DNA of 64,000 bases from Enterococcus canintestini (GCF_001885735.1 NZ_JXKG01000006.1:1-64000); one strand, 5' to 3'; shown: positions 25,381 through 34,469, numbered from the stretch's first letter. Notes: a model not told the origin generated them from the letters alone. Numbers and translations are program-made.

Positions 25381-26187
25381 TTAGTCTAGCCACTCTGTTA
25401 ATGCTTTTAAAACGGTTGTAACTGCAGGATCAGTTTCTTTTAGGAAATCATGTGGTAAATAATACACTGGCAGAAATTTTCCAGCACTATTTTTTCGAGC
25501 TAGTGTTTTACTGTATTGAAACGGCACTTCATTATCACTCGTACTGGCAGTACTGAATACAGGAGGTAAAGTAGTTAAATCATTTAGCGTTAATTCAAAT
25601 TCTTTCTGATTGGCTGGTGTAATACCATAAAATTGCGTTAATAGCTGGTGAGAGACACCGTATAAATAAAGCAGATAGCGCTGCATAAAAGGATCGTCGA
25701 AAACAGGTGTTTTTTGATTAATGCCTTGAATCATTTCTTCAGTTATTCCCTCTGAGATTAGCTTACGGGGAATCGTAATAAATTTTAAATCATAATAACC
25801 ATAGAAATTGATTATTTGATGAGGAAGGACTTGCCTTTCTTTTTGTAACCATTTCGTCAATAAAAGCATCAGGTAACTACCAGCAGAACGACCACAAAAG
25901 CTAAAAGGCGCACCTTGAATAATCGTATTTTCTATTTCATACCAAGTCTGTTTTAATTGAGTAAAAATTTCTGATAAGCTGCTATTTGGTGCCAATAAGT
26001 AATCAAAACTGATCACTGTGTACCCGCGTTCTAAAAAAGTACGAAGCAGATTTTCAGATAAATCAGCCTTACTGCCGTAAACTAAACCACCACCATGAAA
26101 ATAAAGAATATAGCGGGGCGCCATTTTAGTCAGAGGTAGGTAAATGGTCGCTTCACCACCGCTGGTTAAGTGAACTTGTTTTTTCAT
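25381..26187 (-). CDS. Alpha/beta hydrolase (esterase/lipase family)
   Basis: The 268-residue cytosolic protein has the oxyanion-hole motif HGGG at 31-34 and the nucleophile elbow GRSAG with Ser101, as in hormone-sensitive-lipase-type carboxylesterases. The acid and His of the triad probably lie in the last 60 residues (STSDNEVP, LPHDFL). The substrate is unknown. Its start lies 35 bp inside the end of the pucR-like gene and has its own CGGAGGAA site, so the two are cotranscribed. The link with the FdrA-type operon suggests it may cleave an ester, amide or cyclic substrate feeding that pathway; this is inference. Confidence 0.85.
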   Translation of the reverse strand: MKKQVHLTSGGEATIYLPLTKMAPRYILYFHGGGLVYGSKADLSENLLRTFLERGYTVISFDYLLAPNSSLSEIFTQLKQTWYEIENTIIQGAPFSFCGRSAGSYLMLLLTKWLQKERQVLPHQIINFYGYYDLKFITIPRKLISEGITEEMIQGINQKTPVFDDPFMQRYLLYLYGVSHQLLTQFYGITPANQKEFELTLNDLTTLPPVFSTASTSDNEVPFQYSKTLARKNSAGKFLPVYYLPHDFLKETDPAVTTVLKALTEWLD

Positions 26188-27757
26188 TTTGTTTCCTCCG
26201 TAGTTTTAAATGTAATAAGTATGTGGCGATTTCGATATTCATTGTTTGTAAGTTATTGTTTAAATCTAAAGAAAGTAATTCTTGGATACGATCGATTCGA
26301 TAGCGAATTGTTTTAGCATGCAAATACATTGTTTCAGAAGTTTTCTTATAGTTGCGATTATTTTGAAAAAAAGTAAATAAAGTATTAAATAATTCTGGTT
26401 GTTGTAACTGCAATGTAACGAGCTTAGATGGAATCAAATCGGCAACTTTTGTTAAATTATCTTCTGTAAGAAAATAACGGAAAATGCCTAAATCATGAAT
26501 GTTAACTACATTTGCGATTAAGTAGTATTGATTGAACCGTAATGTGTCAAGGCAATCAATTAAAATTTCTTTAATTGTTTCTTTTGATTTGGGTGAACTT
26601 ATTGCAATAAAAAGGTCGTTATTTTGTTTCAAAAATTCACTAAGTTGTTGGCGTATCTCTTCTTTTGTCAGACATCTATGTTCATCTTTTAAATTATATA
26701 GAATTAATGAATAATTATGATGTTCAAAAAATAAAGTATGAGTACGTAAATTTCGTAATTTATTCCGTAAGTTTCGCTTCTTGTCGTCAGACAATTTTTT
26801 CGTTCCAAATGCTACTCCTTGATAATAAGAGTAATGATCCATTTTTGCTTCTTTAAGTAAACCCTCTAGTTCATCAAGATTATTAGGCGTATTTTGTAAA
26901 ATTGCATCGGCTAAGTTATTTAAACGGGTATAACGATCCTTTTTTATTAAAAAGTCCATTTGCAATCTTTCTTGAATGACATCGATTAAGTTTTCAATAA
27001 TCATGAGATCTGTTTCTTTTAGTCCATCCTCACCTTCATGTACTAAAAGAGTACATTCACTACTAAAATTGTTGGCAATATTAGTTTGTAGGGCCAAATA
27101 TTCTTTACTTTCGCTATGTGAGAATAGTGTTAGAAATTCATAGTGGTTTTTACTAAATTCGCTAATGGGCATCTGTACTCTTTTGGTGACGACTAATTCA
27201 TGAGGAAGTGTCCCGAAATTTAACGTTAATTTCTGTTCTGGTAAAAGTAAAAGACAATCTTTTTTTATCATCCGATAAAATTCTGTCATGATCTGTTCAT
27301 AGGAAGAAAAATTTCTAGTTAAACGATTAAAACGTTGTCGTACCTCGTAGTAGGTTTTTAGAACATGAGATTGATGATTTAAGATTGGTTGGTAAATTGC
27401 TAACACGATTTGTTCATAGGTTACATCTTTTCTTATTTTTATTAAGGGGAATTGATACTTGCCACAAAAAGAAAGTAGCCAATCTGGAACACGATTAATT
27501 AAGCGATCTACTTTTACTACTAGACCACTGACACCAATTCCACGCATTTTTTGGAAAAACGCTTCAATTGCAGGTAGTTCCAAGTTTTCAAACGCATAAA
27601 GTGAGGTTAAAATAAGCTGGTTCTTTCGACTCCAGTTTTCAATGTCTAGTGCTTCTAAAATCATTACTGATTCAATTTCATTTTCTAAACCAATTTCACC
27701 TGTTAGTAACTGACTATTTTGGAATATTTCTAACCTCAATAATTCATAGATTCTCAT
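26153..27757 (-). CDS. PucR-family transcriptional regulator
   Basis: The 534-residue protein has an N-terminal PucR (purine catabolism regulator) sensor region (EIESVMILEALDIENW, then VSGLVVKVDR near 95) and a C-terminal PucR helix-turn-helix (NRNYKKTSETMYLHAKTIRYRIDRI near 485). PucR-type regulators control purine, allantoin and related nitrogen catabolism. It diverges from the FdrA-YlbE operon with 199 bp between, containing a cre site and a 24-bp palindrome, so it is the likely local activator or repressor of that operon. Confidence 0.88.
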   Translation of the reverse strand: MRIYELLRLEIFQNSQLLTGEIGLENEIESVMILEALDIENWSRKNQLILTSLYAFENLELPAIEAFFQKMRGIGVSGLVVKVDRLINRVPDWLLSFCGKYQFPLIKIRKDVTYEQIVLAIYQPILNHQSHVLKTYYEVRQRFNRLTRNFSSYEQIMTEFYRMIKKDCLLLLPEQKLTLNFGTLPHELVVTKRVQMPISEFSKNHYEFLTLFSHSESKEYLALQTNIANNFSSECTLLVHEGEDGLKETDLMIIENLIDVIQERLQMDFLIKKDRYTRLNNLADAILQNTPNNLDELEGLLKEAKMDHYSYYQGVAFGTKKLSDDKKRNLRNKLRNLRTHTLFFEHHNYSLILYNLKDEHRCLTKEEIRQQLSEFLKQNNDLFIAISSPKSKETIKEILIDCLDTLRFNQYYLIANVVNIHDLGIFRYFLTEDNLTKVADLIPSKLVTLQLQQPELFNTLFTFFQNNRNYKKTSETMYLHAKTIRYRIDRIQELLSLDLNNNLQTMNIEIATYLLHLKLRRKQNEKTSSLNQRW

Positions 27758-27818
27758 TTTATTCTCCTTTTTTACGCTTTTGGATAAAAAATAGGCGATT
27801 TTTTTAGAATATTATCAA

Positions 27819-27835
27819 GTGTAAACGCAATCAAT
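27819..27835. promoter_or_regulatory. cre site (CcpA operator)
   Basis: TGTAAACGCAATCA fits the catabolite-responsive element consensus WTGNAARCGNWWWCAWW at all but the first position. It lies 61 bp from the PucR gene start, suggesting carbon catabolite control of this divergent locus. Confidence 0.65.
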
Positions 27836-27874
27836 AAAAAATACAATAAGTGTGTAAAGAAATATAGCAATAAA

Positions 27875-27898
27875 AATTAGTTTAGACGTCAACTAATT
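27875..27898. promoter_or_regulatory. 24-bp inverted repeat upstream of the FdrA-type operon
   Basis: AATTAGTT and AACTAATT flank TAGACGTC. The arms are perfect and the centre contains the palindrome GACGTC. It lies about 60 bp before the start codon and is the best candidate for the PucR-like regulator's site. Confidence 0.55.
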
Positions 27899-27956
27899 TA
27901 AGCTTTTTTCTTAAAAATAGTTATTTGAAGCGCTCAAAAAAATAAGGAGGCTCATC

Positions 27957-30900
27957 ATGTTACAAACAGTAATTTTAAAAAATAATTATCAAGACTCCAT
28001 CAATCTAATGCTACTGACAAATAAAATTAATGATTTACCAAAGGTTAATATGAGTCAAATCATGATGGGGACAGAGGCTAATAAGGATATTTTACAAAAT
28101 ACTAATTTATTAACAGTAGAGGCGAAAGATTCTTCGCCCAATGACTTAATGATTGTAGTTGATAGTACAGATGAAAAAATTATGGATGAAGTACTACCAA
28201 CCGTTCATGAATTTTTAGATGACTTATCTGCCACAAGTAAAACGTCTGAAAATAGAGCCGTTACTTCTTGGGATGAAGCTTTGACACAATTACCAGATGC
28301 TAATATGGCACTTTTTAGTATCCCTGGTGAATATGGTGCAACTGAAATGGAAAATGCACTTAAGAAGGGCCTTCATGTTTTTTCATTTACCGACAATGTT
28401 TCATTAGAAGATGAAGTTCGCTTGAAAAATTTAGCACATGAAAAAGGTCTATTGATGATGGGACCAGATTGCGGAACAGGAATTATTTCCAGTGTTCCAC
28501 TTGCTTTTACTAACGTAATTTCTCCCGGGAATATTGGAGTTGTAGGTGCTTCTGGTACAGGAATTCAAGAAGTTACAACAATCATTGATCGGCTAGGAAA
28601 TGGTGTAGTCCATGCGATTGGAACAGGGGGACGCGATTTAAGTGATAAAGTTGGAGCAACCACAGTCAAAGATGCCATTGTGGCATTGGAAAACCATGAA
28701 CCAACAGATGTAATTTGCGTTATTTCTAAGCCACCTGCCAAAGAAGTACGAGATGAAGTTGTCCAACTATTGCAAAGTATTTCAAAACCAGTAGTTGCAA
28801 TTTTTTTAGGTGAAAAACCAACTGCTCATGAAGGAAAAGTTTATCTGGCACATACGTTAGAAGAAACAGCCAAAATTGCAATTGATTTAGCTAGTGAAAA
28901 AGCAGTCAAAAAAAATTATTTTGAAGCTGTGGCAAAACCGGATGTACCTATCTTAGCTTCCGATAAAGTTGTCAAAGGATTGTACTCTGGAGGAACTTTG
29001 GCAGCAGAAGCAGGCATGATGATTTCAGAAGCTCTTGGTTTAGATGGGCTAATTAAGCAAGAAGGATATATCTTGAAATCTAATGGTTATGAGGTGATTG
29101 ATTTAGGCGATGATATTTATACCCAAGGCAAGCCTCATCCGATGATTGATCCGGATGTTCGTATTCAAAAAATTCATGAATATGGTACACAAAGTAAAAC
29201 GGGTATCATTTTATTTGATGTTGTATTAGGCTATGGCGCTCATGAGGATATGGCAGGTGCTTTATTACCAGCAATCAAAGAAGAATTAGCTAAAGCAAAA
29301 GAAGAAAAGCGTACGTTATATTTTGTTGCCACAGTAGTAGGGACTAGAAAAGACCCTCAAAATTATGATGAAACAGTGAAACGATTAGAAGATGCGGGTA
29401 TATTTGTTGCTGAGAGTAATGCTAAGGCAGTCCAATTAGCTTTATTACTAAAAGGTATTACTATATCAGAATCAAACAAAGAAGTAATTGACTATAAAGG
29501 TGAAAAAGTGGCCGTGCCACAAGCTAGCGCAGCTGTAACAGAAATTTTAAACACGAAACCACGTATCATTAATGTTGGCTTACAGAGTTTCAATGAGTCT
29601 ATCACAGACTATGGCGGAAAATCAGTACAATTTAATTGGCGACCAAAAGCTGGTGGCAATAAAAAAATGATTAAAATTTTAAGTGCATTAGAAGATCATG
29701 CGGCAGAAATTCAGGCTGAAAATGAAAAAGTAATTGAAAAAATCAAAAATTCACAACCATTTTTAGTAAACGTCGTACCAGCTAACACGGTGATTCCCGA
29801 ACTAAATGAAGCAAAAAAAACATTATTACATGCTGGACCGCCAATTACTTATGATCAAATGACAGGACCAATGAAGGGGTCTTGTATCGGTGCAGCGTTA
29901 TTTGAAGGCTGGGCAGAAGATGAAACAAAAGCAAAACAGCTTTTAGAAAATGGAGAAGTTCGTTTTATCCCTTGTCATCATGTTCATGCGGTTGGCCCGA
30001 TGGGTGGAATCACTTCAGGTAATATGCCAGTGGTAGTAATTAAAAACCGCTTAGATGGTACAAAAGCATATTGCACAATGAATGAAGGCATTGGTAAAGT
30101 ATTACGTTTTGGGGCTTATTCACAAGAAGTTATTGATCGTCTTCATTGGATGAAGGATGTTTTAGGGCCGACGATTTCAAAAGCATTACAGCAAACGGAA
30201 GAAGGAATTAATCTAAATGTGCTCATCGCTCGTTCAATTACAATGGGGGATGAATTTCACCAACGCAATATCGCGGCTTCGGCCAATTTCTTAAAAGAAA
30301 TTGCGCCACTAATTGTCAAATTACAAATGGATGAAAAAGAAAAATATGATGTTATTAAATTTTTAGCTGATACAGATCAATTCTTTTTAAATATTATGAT
30401 GGCAACTGGCAAGGCAATTGTAGATGCAGCTAGGAAAGATACGAAAGGGACTATTGTAACTACAATGACACGTAATGGGGTAGATTTTGGTATACGTATT
30501 GCTGAAAGTGGTGATGATTGGTATACCGCACCAGTGAATACGCCAAAAGGATTATACTTTACGGGCTTTACAGAAGCAGATGGTAATCCTGATATTGGAG
30601 ATAGTGCTATCACAGAAACCGTTGGTGTTGGAGCGATGGCAATGGTGGCTGCTCCTGGTGTGACACGTTTTGTAGGTGCGGGAGGATTTCAAGATGCTTT
30701 AGATATCTCTAATGAAATGGAACAAATTTGCCAAACTCATAACCCGACATGGACAATTCCAACATGGGATTTCAAGGGAACTTGTTTAGGGATTGATATC
30801 CGTAAAGTCGTTGAAACGGGAATTACACCAATTATTAATACAGGTATTGCTCATAAAAAGGCAGGAGTGGGACAAGTTGGTGCTGGTACAGTTAGAGCAC

Positions 30901-30965
30901 CTCTAGGATGTTTTGAAAAAGCACTAGAAGCTTATGCTAAGGCGTGGAATATTCATGTGGAATAA
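27957..30965 (+). CDS. fdrA: FdrA-YlbE (AllF-AllG) fusion, putative oxamate carbamoyltransferase subunits
   Basis: One 1002-residue protein joins two families. Residues 1 to about 520 are FdrA, related to succinyl-CoA synthetase alpha chains, with the nucleotide/CoA motif NIGVVGASGTGIQEV and IGTGGRDLSD. From about 530 it is YlbE/DUF1116, starting IINVGLQSFNESITDYGG and VQFNWRPKAGG, with HAGPPITYDQMTGPMKG and CHHVHAVGPMGGITSG later. In E. coli the separate FdrA, YlbE and YlbF (AllF, AllG, AllH) are reported to convert oxamate or oxalurate with carbamoyl phosphate in allantoin breakdown. The third component follows directly. No carbamate kinase is in the window. AAGGAGG precedes the ATG. Confidence 0.88.
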   Translation: MLQTVILKNNYQDSINLMLLTNKINDLPKVNMSQIMMGTEANKDILQNTNLLTVEAKDSSPNDLMIVVDSTDEKIMDEVLPTVHEFLDDLSATSKTSENRAVTSWDEALTQLPDANMALFSIPGEYGATEMENALKKGLHVFSFTDNVSLEDEVRLKNLAHEKGLLMMGPDCGTGIISSVPLAFTNVISPGNIGVVGASGTGIQEVTTIIDRLGNGVVHAIGTGGRDLSDKVGATTVKDAIVALENHEPTDVICVISKPPAKEVRDEVVQLLQSISKPVVAIFLGEKPTAHEGKVYLAHTLEETAKIAIDLASEKAVKKNYFEAVAKPDVPILASDKVVKGLYSGGTLAAEAGMMISEALGLDGLIKQEGYILKSNGYEVIDLGDDIYTQGKPHPMIDPDVRIQKIHEYGTQSKTGIILFDVVLGYGAHEDMAGALLPAIKEELAKAKEEKRTLYFVATVVGTRKDPQNYDETVKRLEDAGIFVAESNAKAVQLALLLKGITISESNKEVIDYKGEKVAVPQASAAVTEILNTKPRIINVGLQSFNESITDYGGKSVQFNWRPKAGGNKKMIKILSALEDHAAEIQAENEKVIEKIKNSQPFLVNVVPANTVIPELNEAKKTLLHAGPPITYDQMTGPMKGSCIGAALFEGWAEDETKAKQLLENGEVRFIPCHHVHAVGPMGGITSGNMPVVVIKNRLDGTKAYCTMNEGIGKVLRFGAYSQEVIDRLHWMKDVLGPTISKALQQTEEGINLNVLIARSITMGDEFHQRNIAASANFLKEIAPLIVKLQMDEKEKYDVIKFLADTDQFFLNIMMATGKAIVDAARKDTKGTIVTTMTRNGVDFGIRIAESGDDWYTAPVNTPKGLYFTGFTEADGNPDIGDSAITETVGVGAMAMVAAPGVTRFVGAGGFQDALDISNEMEQICQTHNPTWTIPTWDFKGTCLGIDIRKVVETGITPIINTGIAHKKAGVGQVGAGTVRAPLGCFEKALEAYAKAWNIHVE

Positions 30966-31785
30966 GATTGTTATCAGTGATTACTTATTACCTTTAACAA
31001 AGTTTGGCACCATTGGCTTTGTTCATAGTGTTTTTGAACATTCCTTTAATCTTAAGGTTGGTGAACAATTAATCAATGTCGCAAACTACAACGAATACCT
31101 TTCGTGTTTTGGTTTATTTGTTCCAATAGATTCTTTTGCAAAGATAAAGCCATATATTAAACAAGGAGATCACATTAAAATTAAATCTGATCGGATTGTA
31201 TTTTACAATCTAGCAGAAATTAAGATATTAAACCTATCAGACTACGAGGTGGTATCTTTAAAAGTAACTGCTACACAGCTAGAAAAAGAGTCGCTGCATT
31301 TTTTGCAGCAACTCTTAGTAGCGGCTAATTTGAAAGAAAAAATCGGCATTGAACAAGATGCAAAATTTGTAGCAATAAAAGAACAATTGCTACATCCTGA
31401 AACAGCTGATTGGGCTAGTATTACACAATTTTTAATAGGTCGGGGGAAAGGATTAACACCAAGTGGTGATGATATCTTAGTAGCATATACTTTTATTCTT
31501 GGTTTGAGTCACATCGACTATATTAAAGCTTTAGTGGCTGAACTTATAAAGCAAAAAGGGAATACTACAGATATAAGTTGGGCTTATATTGAAAGTTGTG
31601 TGGCAGGATATGTGAATTCGTTAATTTATCAGTTTTATATGGATTTGAAAGAAAATAAGACAGAAAAGTTTGAAAACGATATTCAACAGATAATGAAAGT
31701 AGGACATACTTCAGGAAAAGATATGTGTTACGGTATTTATTTAGGAATAAAAGCACTTTTAACTTTAAATTTTGAAAAGGAGTAA
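30955..31785 (+). CDS. DUF2877 protein (YlbF/AllH-like)
   Basis: A 276-residue cytosolic protein matching DUF2877, close in length to E. coli YlbF (AllH). The most conserved part is LIGRGKGLTPSGDDILVAY near residue 160 and GHTSGKDMCYGIYLG near the C-terminus; the Gly-rich GRGKGLTPSGDD loop suggests phosphate or carbamoyl-phosphate binding. Its ATG lies 11 bp inside the end of the fusion gene, so the two are translationally coupled, as expected for subunits of one complex. The upstream in-frame TTG adds residues without a better ribosome site. Confidence 0.85.
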   Translation: MWNKIVISDYLLPLTKFGTIGFVHSVFEHSFNLKVGEQLINVANYNEYLSCFGLFVPIDSFAKIKPYIKQGDHIKIKSDRIVFYNLAEIKILNLSDYEVVSLKVTATQLEKESLHFLQQLLVAANLKEKIGIEQDAKFVAIKEQLLHPETADWASITQFLIGRGKGLTPSGDDILVAYTFILGLSHIDYIKALVAELIKQKGNTTDISWAYIESCVAGYVNSLIYQFYMDLKENKTEKFENDIQQIMKVGHTSGKDMCYGIYLGIKALLTLNFEKE

Positions 31786-31789
31786 GACT

Positions 31790-33028
31790 ATGGAATCTTC
31801 CAAACAGGCAGTAAAAGTAAGCAATAATTATTGGATGAAAGTTGTCGCCTTATTTTTTGTTGGCTGGATCTTGATGTATGCTACTCGTACTATTTTCAAT
31901 CCGATAATGGGGATAATTGGGGAAAATTTTGGCTTAAGTAATACGCAGTTAGGGTTAGCAAATTCAATTTTCTTCTTAACGTATGCGATTGCGCAAGTAC
32001 CATTTGGCGTTATTGGAGATAAAATTGGACGCAAATTGGTTATTACAATTGGCTTTTTAATTATGGGGGTCATGACATATTTTAGTGGTCTAGCCACGAC
32101 ATTTGTGATGTTCCTAGTTATTCGTGCCATGGCAGGGATTGGTCAAGGTGCATATTACGGACCGCAATACGCTTTATCCACAGAATCTATTCCGAAAAGT
32201 AAATTGACTTTGGGAACAGCGATTATTAATAGCGGAATGGCTTTTGGTACTTCTGGGGGATATTTACTTTCTAGTAAATTGGTTTTGGAAAATGGTGAAC
32301 ATTGGAGTAGACCATTCTTTATTATGGCTATTCCCACTATTATTGTAGCTATTTTATTTTATACTTTGTTAAAAGAAAAAGTGATTCGACCAGAAGATGA
32401 AGCAAAAGTAGTTGAAACAGATGCAGTTGGAAATAAGGTATCTTTTAAATCGATTATTTCTAACAAAAACTTACTTGCGGCGTTTATCTTATGTTTTACC
32501 AGTATTTATGCTAATTTCGTTATTATTACTTGGTTACCGTCATTTCTAATTGCTGAACGCGGATTTGCGGGTACTAGCGTTGGATTTATTTCTTCTTTAG
32601 TACCTTGGGCTTCTATTCCTGGTGCTTTGATTTTTGCCCGTTTTGCTGATAAGTCAGGAAGTACAAAAAAATTAGTTTATTTACTCGTACCATTAGCAAT
32701 TTTATCTGTTTTTTCTATCGCGTTTGTGACGAATCGAACATTGCTAATTGCAGTTTTAATCTTGTATGGATTGACTGGTAAATTGGCTCTTGATCCGATC
32801 GTGGTAGCTTATGTAACAAAAAACGCTCCCAAAGGTTCTCTTTCTACTACATTAAGTGCATACAACTTTATAGGGATGTCCGGTTCTATTTTAGCACCTT
32901 ATATTACAGGCTTTTTAGCAGATACAGTAGGTTCAATGAAGATTGGATTTTATCTAGCTTGTATCTTACAAGTGATTGGTTTAATAGTATTTGCTGTGTT
33001 AGCAAAAGATACAAAAGAAGAAGCATAG
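31790..33028 (+). CDS. MFS transporter (organic anion type)
   Basis: A 412-residue transporter with 12 predicted helices. The loop 2-3 motif GDKIGRKLV is the MFS signature, and the general arrangement resembles the anion:cation and organophosphate branches. It starts four bases after the DUF2877 stop with AAGGAG overlapping that gene's end, so it belongs to the operon and probably imports the pathway substrate (a ureide, oxamate or related acid; inference). The ATG at 31790 is preferred to an upstream in-frame start. Confidence 0.9.
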   Translation: MESSKQAVKVSNNYWMKVVALFFVGWILMYATRTIFNPIMGIIGENFGLSNTQLGLANSIFFLTYAIAQVPFGVIGDKIGRKLVITIGFLIMGVMTYFSGLATTFVMFLVIRAMAGIGQGAYYGPQYALSTESIPKSKLTLGTAIINSGMAFGTSGGYLLSSKLVLENGEHWSRPFFIMAIPTIIVAILFYTLLKEKVIRPEDEAKVVETDAVGNKVSFKSIISNKNLLAAFILCFTSIYANFVIITWLPSFLIAERGFAGTSVGFISSLVPWASIPGALIFARFADKSGSTKKLVYLLVPLAILSVFSIAFVTNRTLLIAVLILYGLTGKLALDPIVVAYVTKNAPKGSLSTTLSAYNFIGMSGSILAPYITGFLADTVGSMKIGFYLACILQVIGLIVFAVLAKDTKEEA

Positions 33029-33078
33029 CTTTTCAAGCACTGTGATATAGAAGTAATAAAAGTTTGTAGAAGAAGAGT

Positions 33079-33174
33079 ATGCTAGCTATTAATAAAATTA
33101 TAACCGCTATTTTCTTTACGCTCTTTAGTAATGAAAGCTGGTGGTGGATTATTTCAATCAATAGAGGTGAATAA
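33079..33174 (+). CDS. Possible 31-residue leader peptide with a Trp-Trp-Trp run
   Basis: An ATG-initiated frame encodes 31 residues: a hydrophobic N-terminal part (MLAINKIITAIFFTLF), then SNESWWWIISINRGE and TAA. Its stop is one base before the next ATG (TAAaATG), and that ATG's ribosome site, AGAGGTGA, lies inside this frame. The ribosome site of the peptide itself is weak (AGAAGAG, very close). It may be a regulatory leader or a chance frame. Confidence 0.35.
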   Translation: MLAINKIITAIFFTLFSNESWWWIISINRGE

Positions 33175-33192
33175 AATGACAAAAAAGTCTCT

Positions 33193-34392
33193 ATGATCAC
33201 CCAAATTTTGATTGCCGTCGTTTTAGGTTTGACTTTTGGATTATGGATACCAGAATGGGCCCATTACTTAAAAATTATTGGCGATATATTTTTAAAGTTG
33301 ATGCAGATGGCAATACCAGTTTTAGTTTTGGGACAAATTATTCAAGCTGTTGGAAATATTAAACCGAAAGAATTGACAAGTTTGGGCTTTCGAACCATTA
33401 TCGTTTTCGGTATTTCTTCGCTATTAGCCGCTTGTTGGGGAATTTTGATGGCTATCTTGTTTAATCCTGGTTACGGTGTTAAAATGACAGATTCTCTGAC
33501 TAATGAAATTAAACCGCAAGAAATTTCTTTAAGTCAGACAATTAGTGATTTTTTCTCGAAAAATATTTTTACTTCACTTGCTGAAGGATCAATTATTCAA
33601 ATTATCGTTTTTGCGTTGTTTTTTGGTTTAGCATTGAGCAAATTTATGCAAAAAAAACCAAAATCTCAACTGTTCCAAATTATAGTTGATTTTAACGAAG
33701 TGATTATCAACATTATTTATTATGTAATGATTTTCGCACCAATTGGAATTTTCGCACTAATAGCTTCAACGATTAGCGAATTAGGCATTAAAATTATTTT
33801 ACCGTTAATGAAGTACTTGCTAGTTTACGGCATAAGTACAGTATTATTTTTAGGAATATGGATTATGATAATTAGTCTTTATGTTAAAGTAAATCCTTGG
33901 CGTTTACTTTTGAATATGAAGAATATGTCGGTAATGGCGCTAGCTACGACATCATCAGCGATTACTTTACCCATTGCTATGGAAGAATCTCATCAAAAAT
34001 TGGGGTTAAGTAATCGCATCACAAATTTGGTATTACCACTGGGAATGTCATTGAATAGTAATGGTTCAGCAATGCACATGGCTATTACAGTTATGACAAT
34101 TTCACAAATGTATCAAAGTGATTTTTCAATTGAAAGAATGTTTTATTTAGCGATTACTGCTACTTTTGTTTCACTAGCTAATGCCGTAGTGCCAGGAGCA
34201 GGGTTAGTATCTTTAGCAATCATTGTGCCACAGATGGGATTACCAATTGAAAGCATTGCTATCTTTGCTGGTGTAGAGTGGTTTGTCGGGATGTTACGAA
34301 CTATTCTAAATGTTAACTCAGATGTATACTCCGCAATTATAGTAGCAAAATCAGTCAATGAGCTTGATTATACTATTTTTAATCAAAAATGA
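33193..34392 (+). CDS. Dicarboxylate/amino acid:cation symporter (DAACS family), start region disrupted
   Basis: A 399-residue symporter of the glutamate/dicarboxylate family with eight helices and re-entrant loops. Typical segments are TTSSAITLPIAMEE (serine-rich hairpin), LVLPLGMSLNSNGSAMHMAI and VPGAGLVSLAII. The ATG at 33193 lacks a ribosome site. Upstream, ATG 33176 has AGAGGTGA but reads MTKKSL and then TGA, whose A-T-G-A overlaps ATG 33193. One additional A in the A6 tract at 33181-33186 would give MTKKVSMITQIL, the expected family N-terminus. So this is either a one-base deletion, a sequence error, or a coupled minicistron. The domain itself is intact. Confidence 0.85.
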   Translation: MITQILIAVVLGLTFGLWIPEWAHYLKIIGDIFLKLMQMAIPVLVLGQIIQAVGNIKPKELTSLGFRTIIVFGISSLLAACWGILMAILFNPGYGVKMTDSLTNEIKPQEISLSQTISDFFSKNIFTSLAEGSIIQIIVFALFFGLALSKFMQKKPKSQLFQIIVDFNEVIINIIYYVMIFAPIGIFALIASTISELGIKIILPLMKYLLVYGISTVLFLGIWIMIISLYVKVNPWRLLLNMKNMSVMALATTSSAITLPIAMEESHQKLGLSNRITNLVLPLGMSLNSNGSAMHMAITVMTISQMYQSDFSIERMFYLAITATFVSLANAVVPGAGLVSLAIIVPQMGLPIESIAIFAGVEWFVGMLRTILNVNSDVYSAIIVAKSVNELDYTIFNQK

Positions 34393-34402
34393 AAAAATGA
34401 GT

Positions 34403-34441
34403 AAAAAGTTGTCTATTTAAAGTATTATAGACAACTTTTTA
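34403..34441 (+). terminator. Terminator of the FdrA-type operon
   Basis: AAAAAGTTGTCTAT pairs with ATAGACAACTTTTT across a ten-base loop. Confidence 0.88.
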
Positions 34442-34469
34442 TTGTTTAATAGGTAAAACATTCATTTCT

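Noticed and set aside
27758-34392. Assignment of the FdrA-type operon to classic allantoin catabolism
   Set aside because: No allantoinase, allantoate amidohydrolase, ureidoglycolate enzyme or carbamate kinase is present in the window, so only the FdrA-YlbE-YlbF step can be supported.
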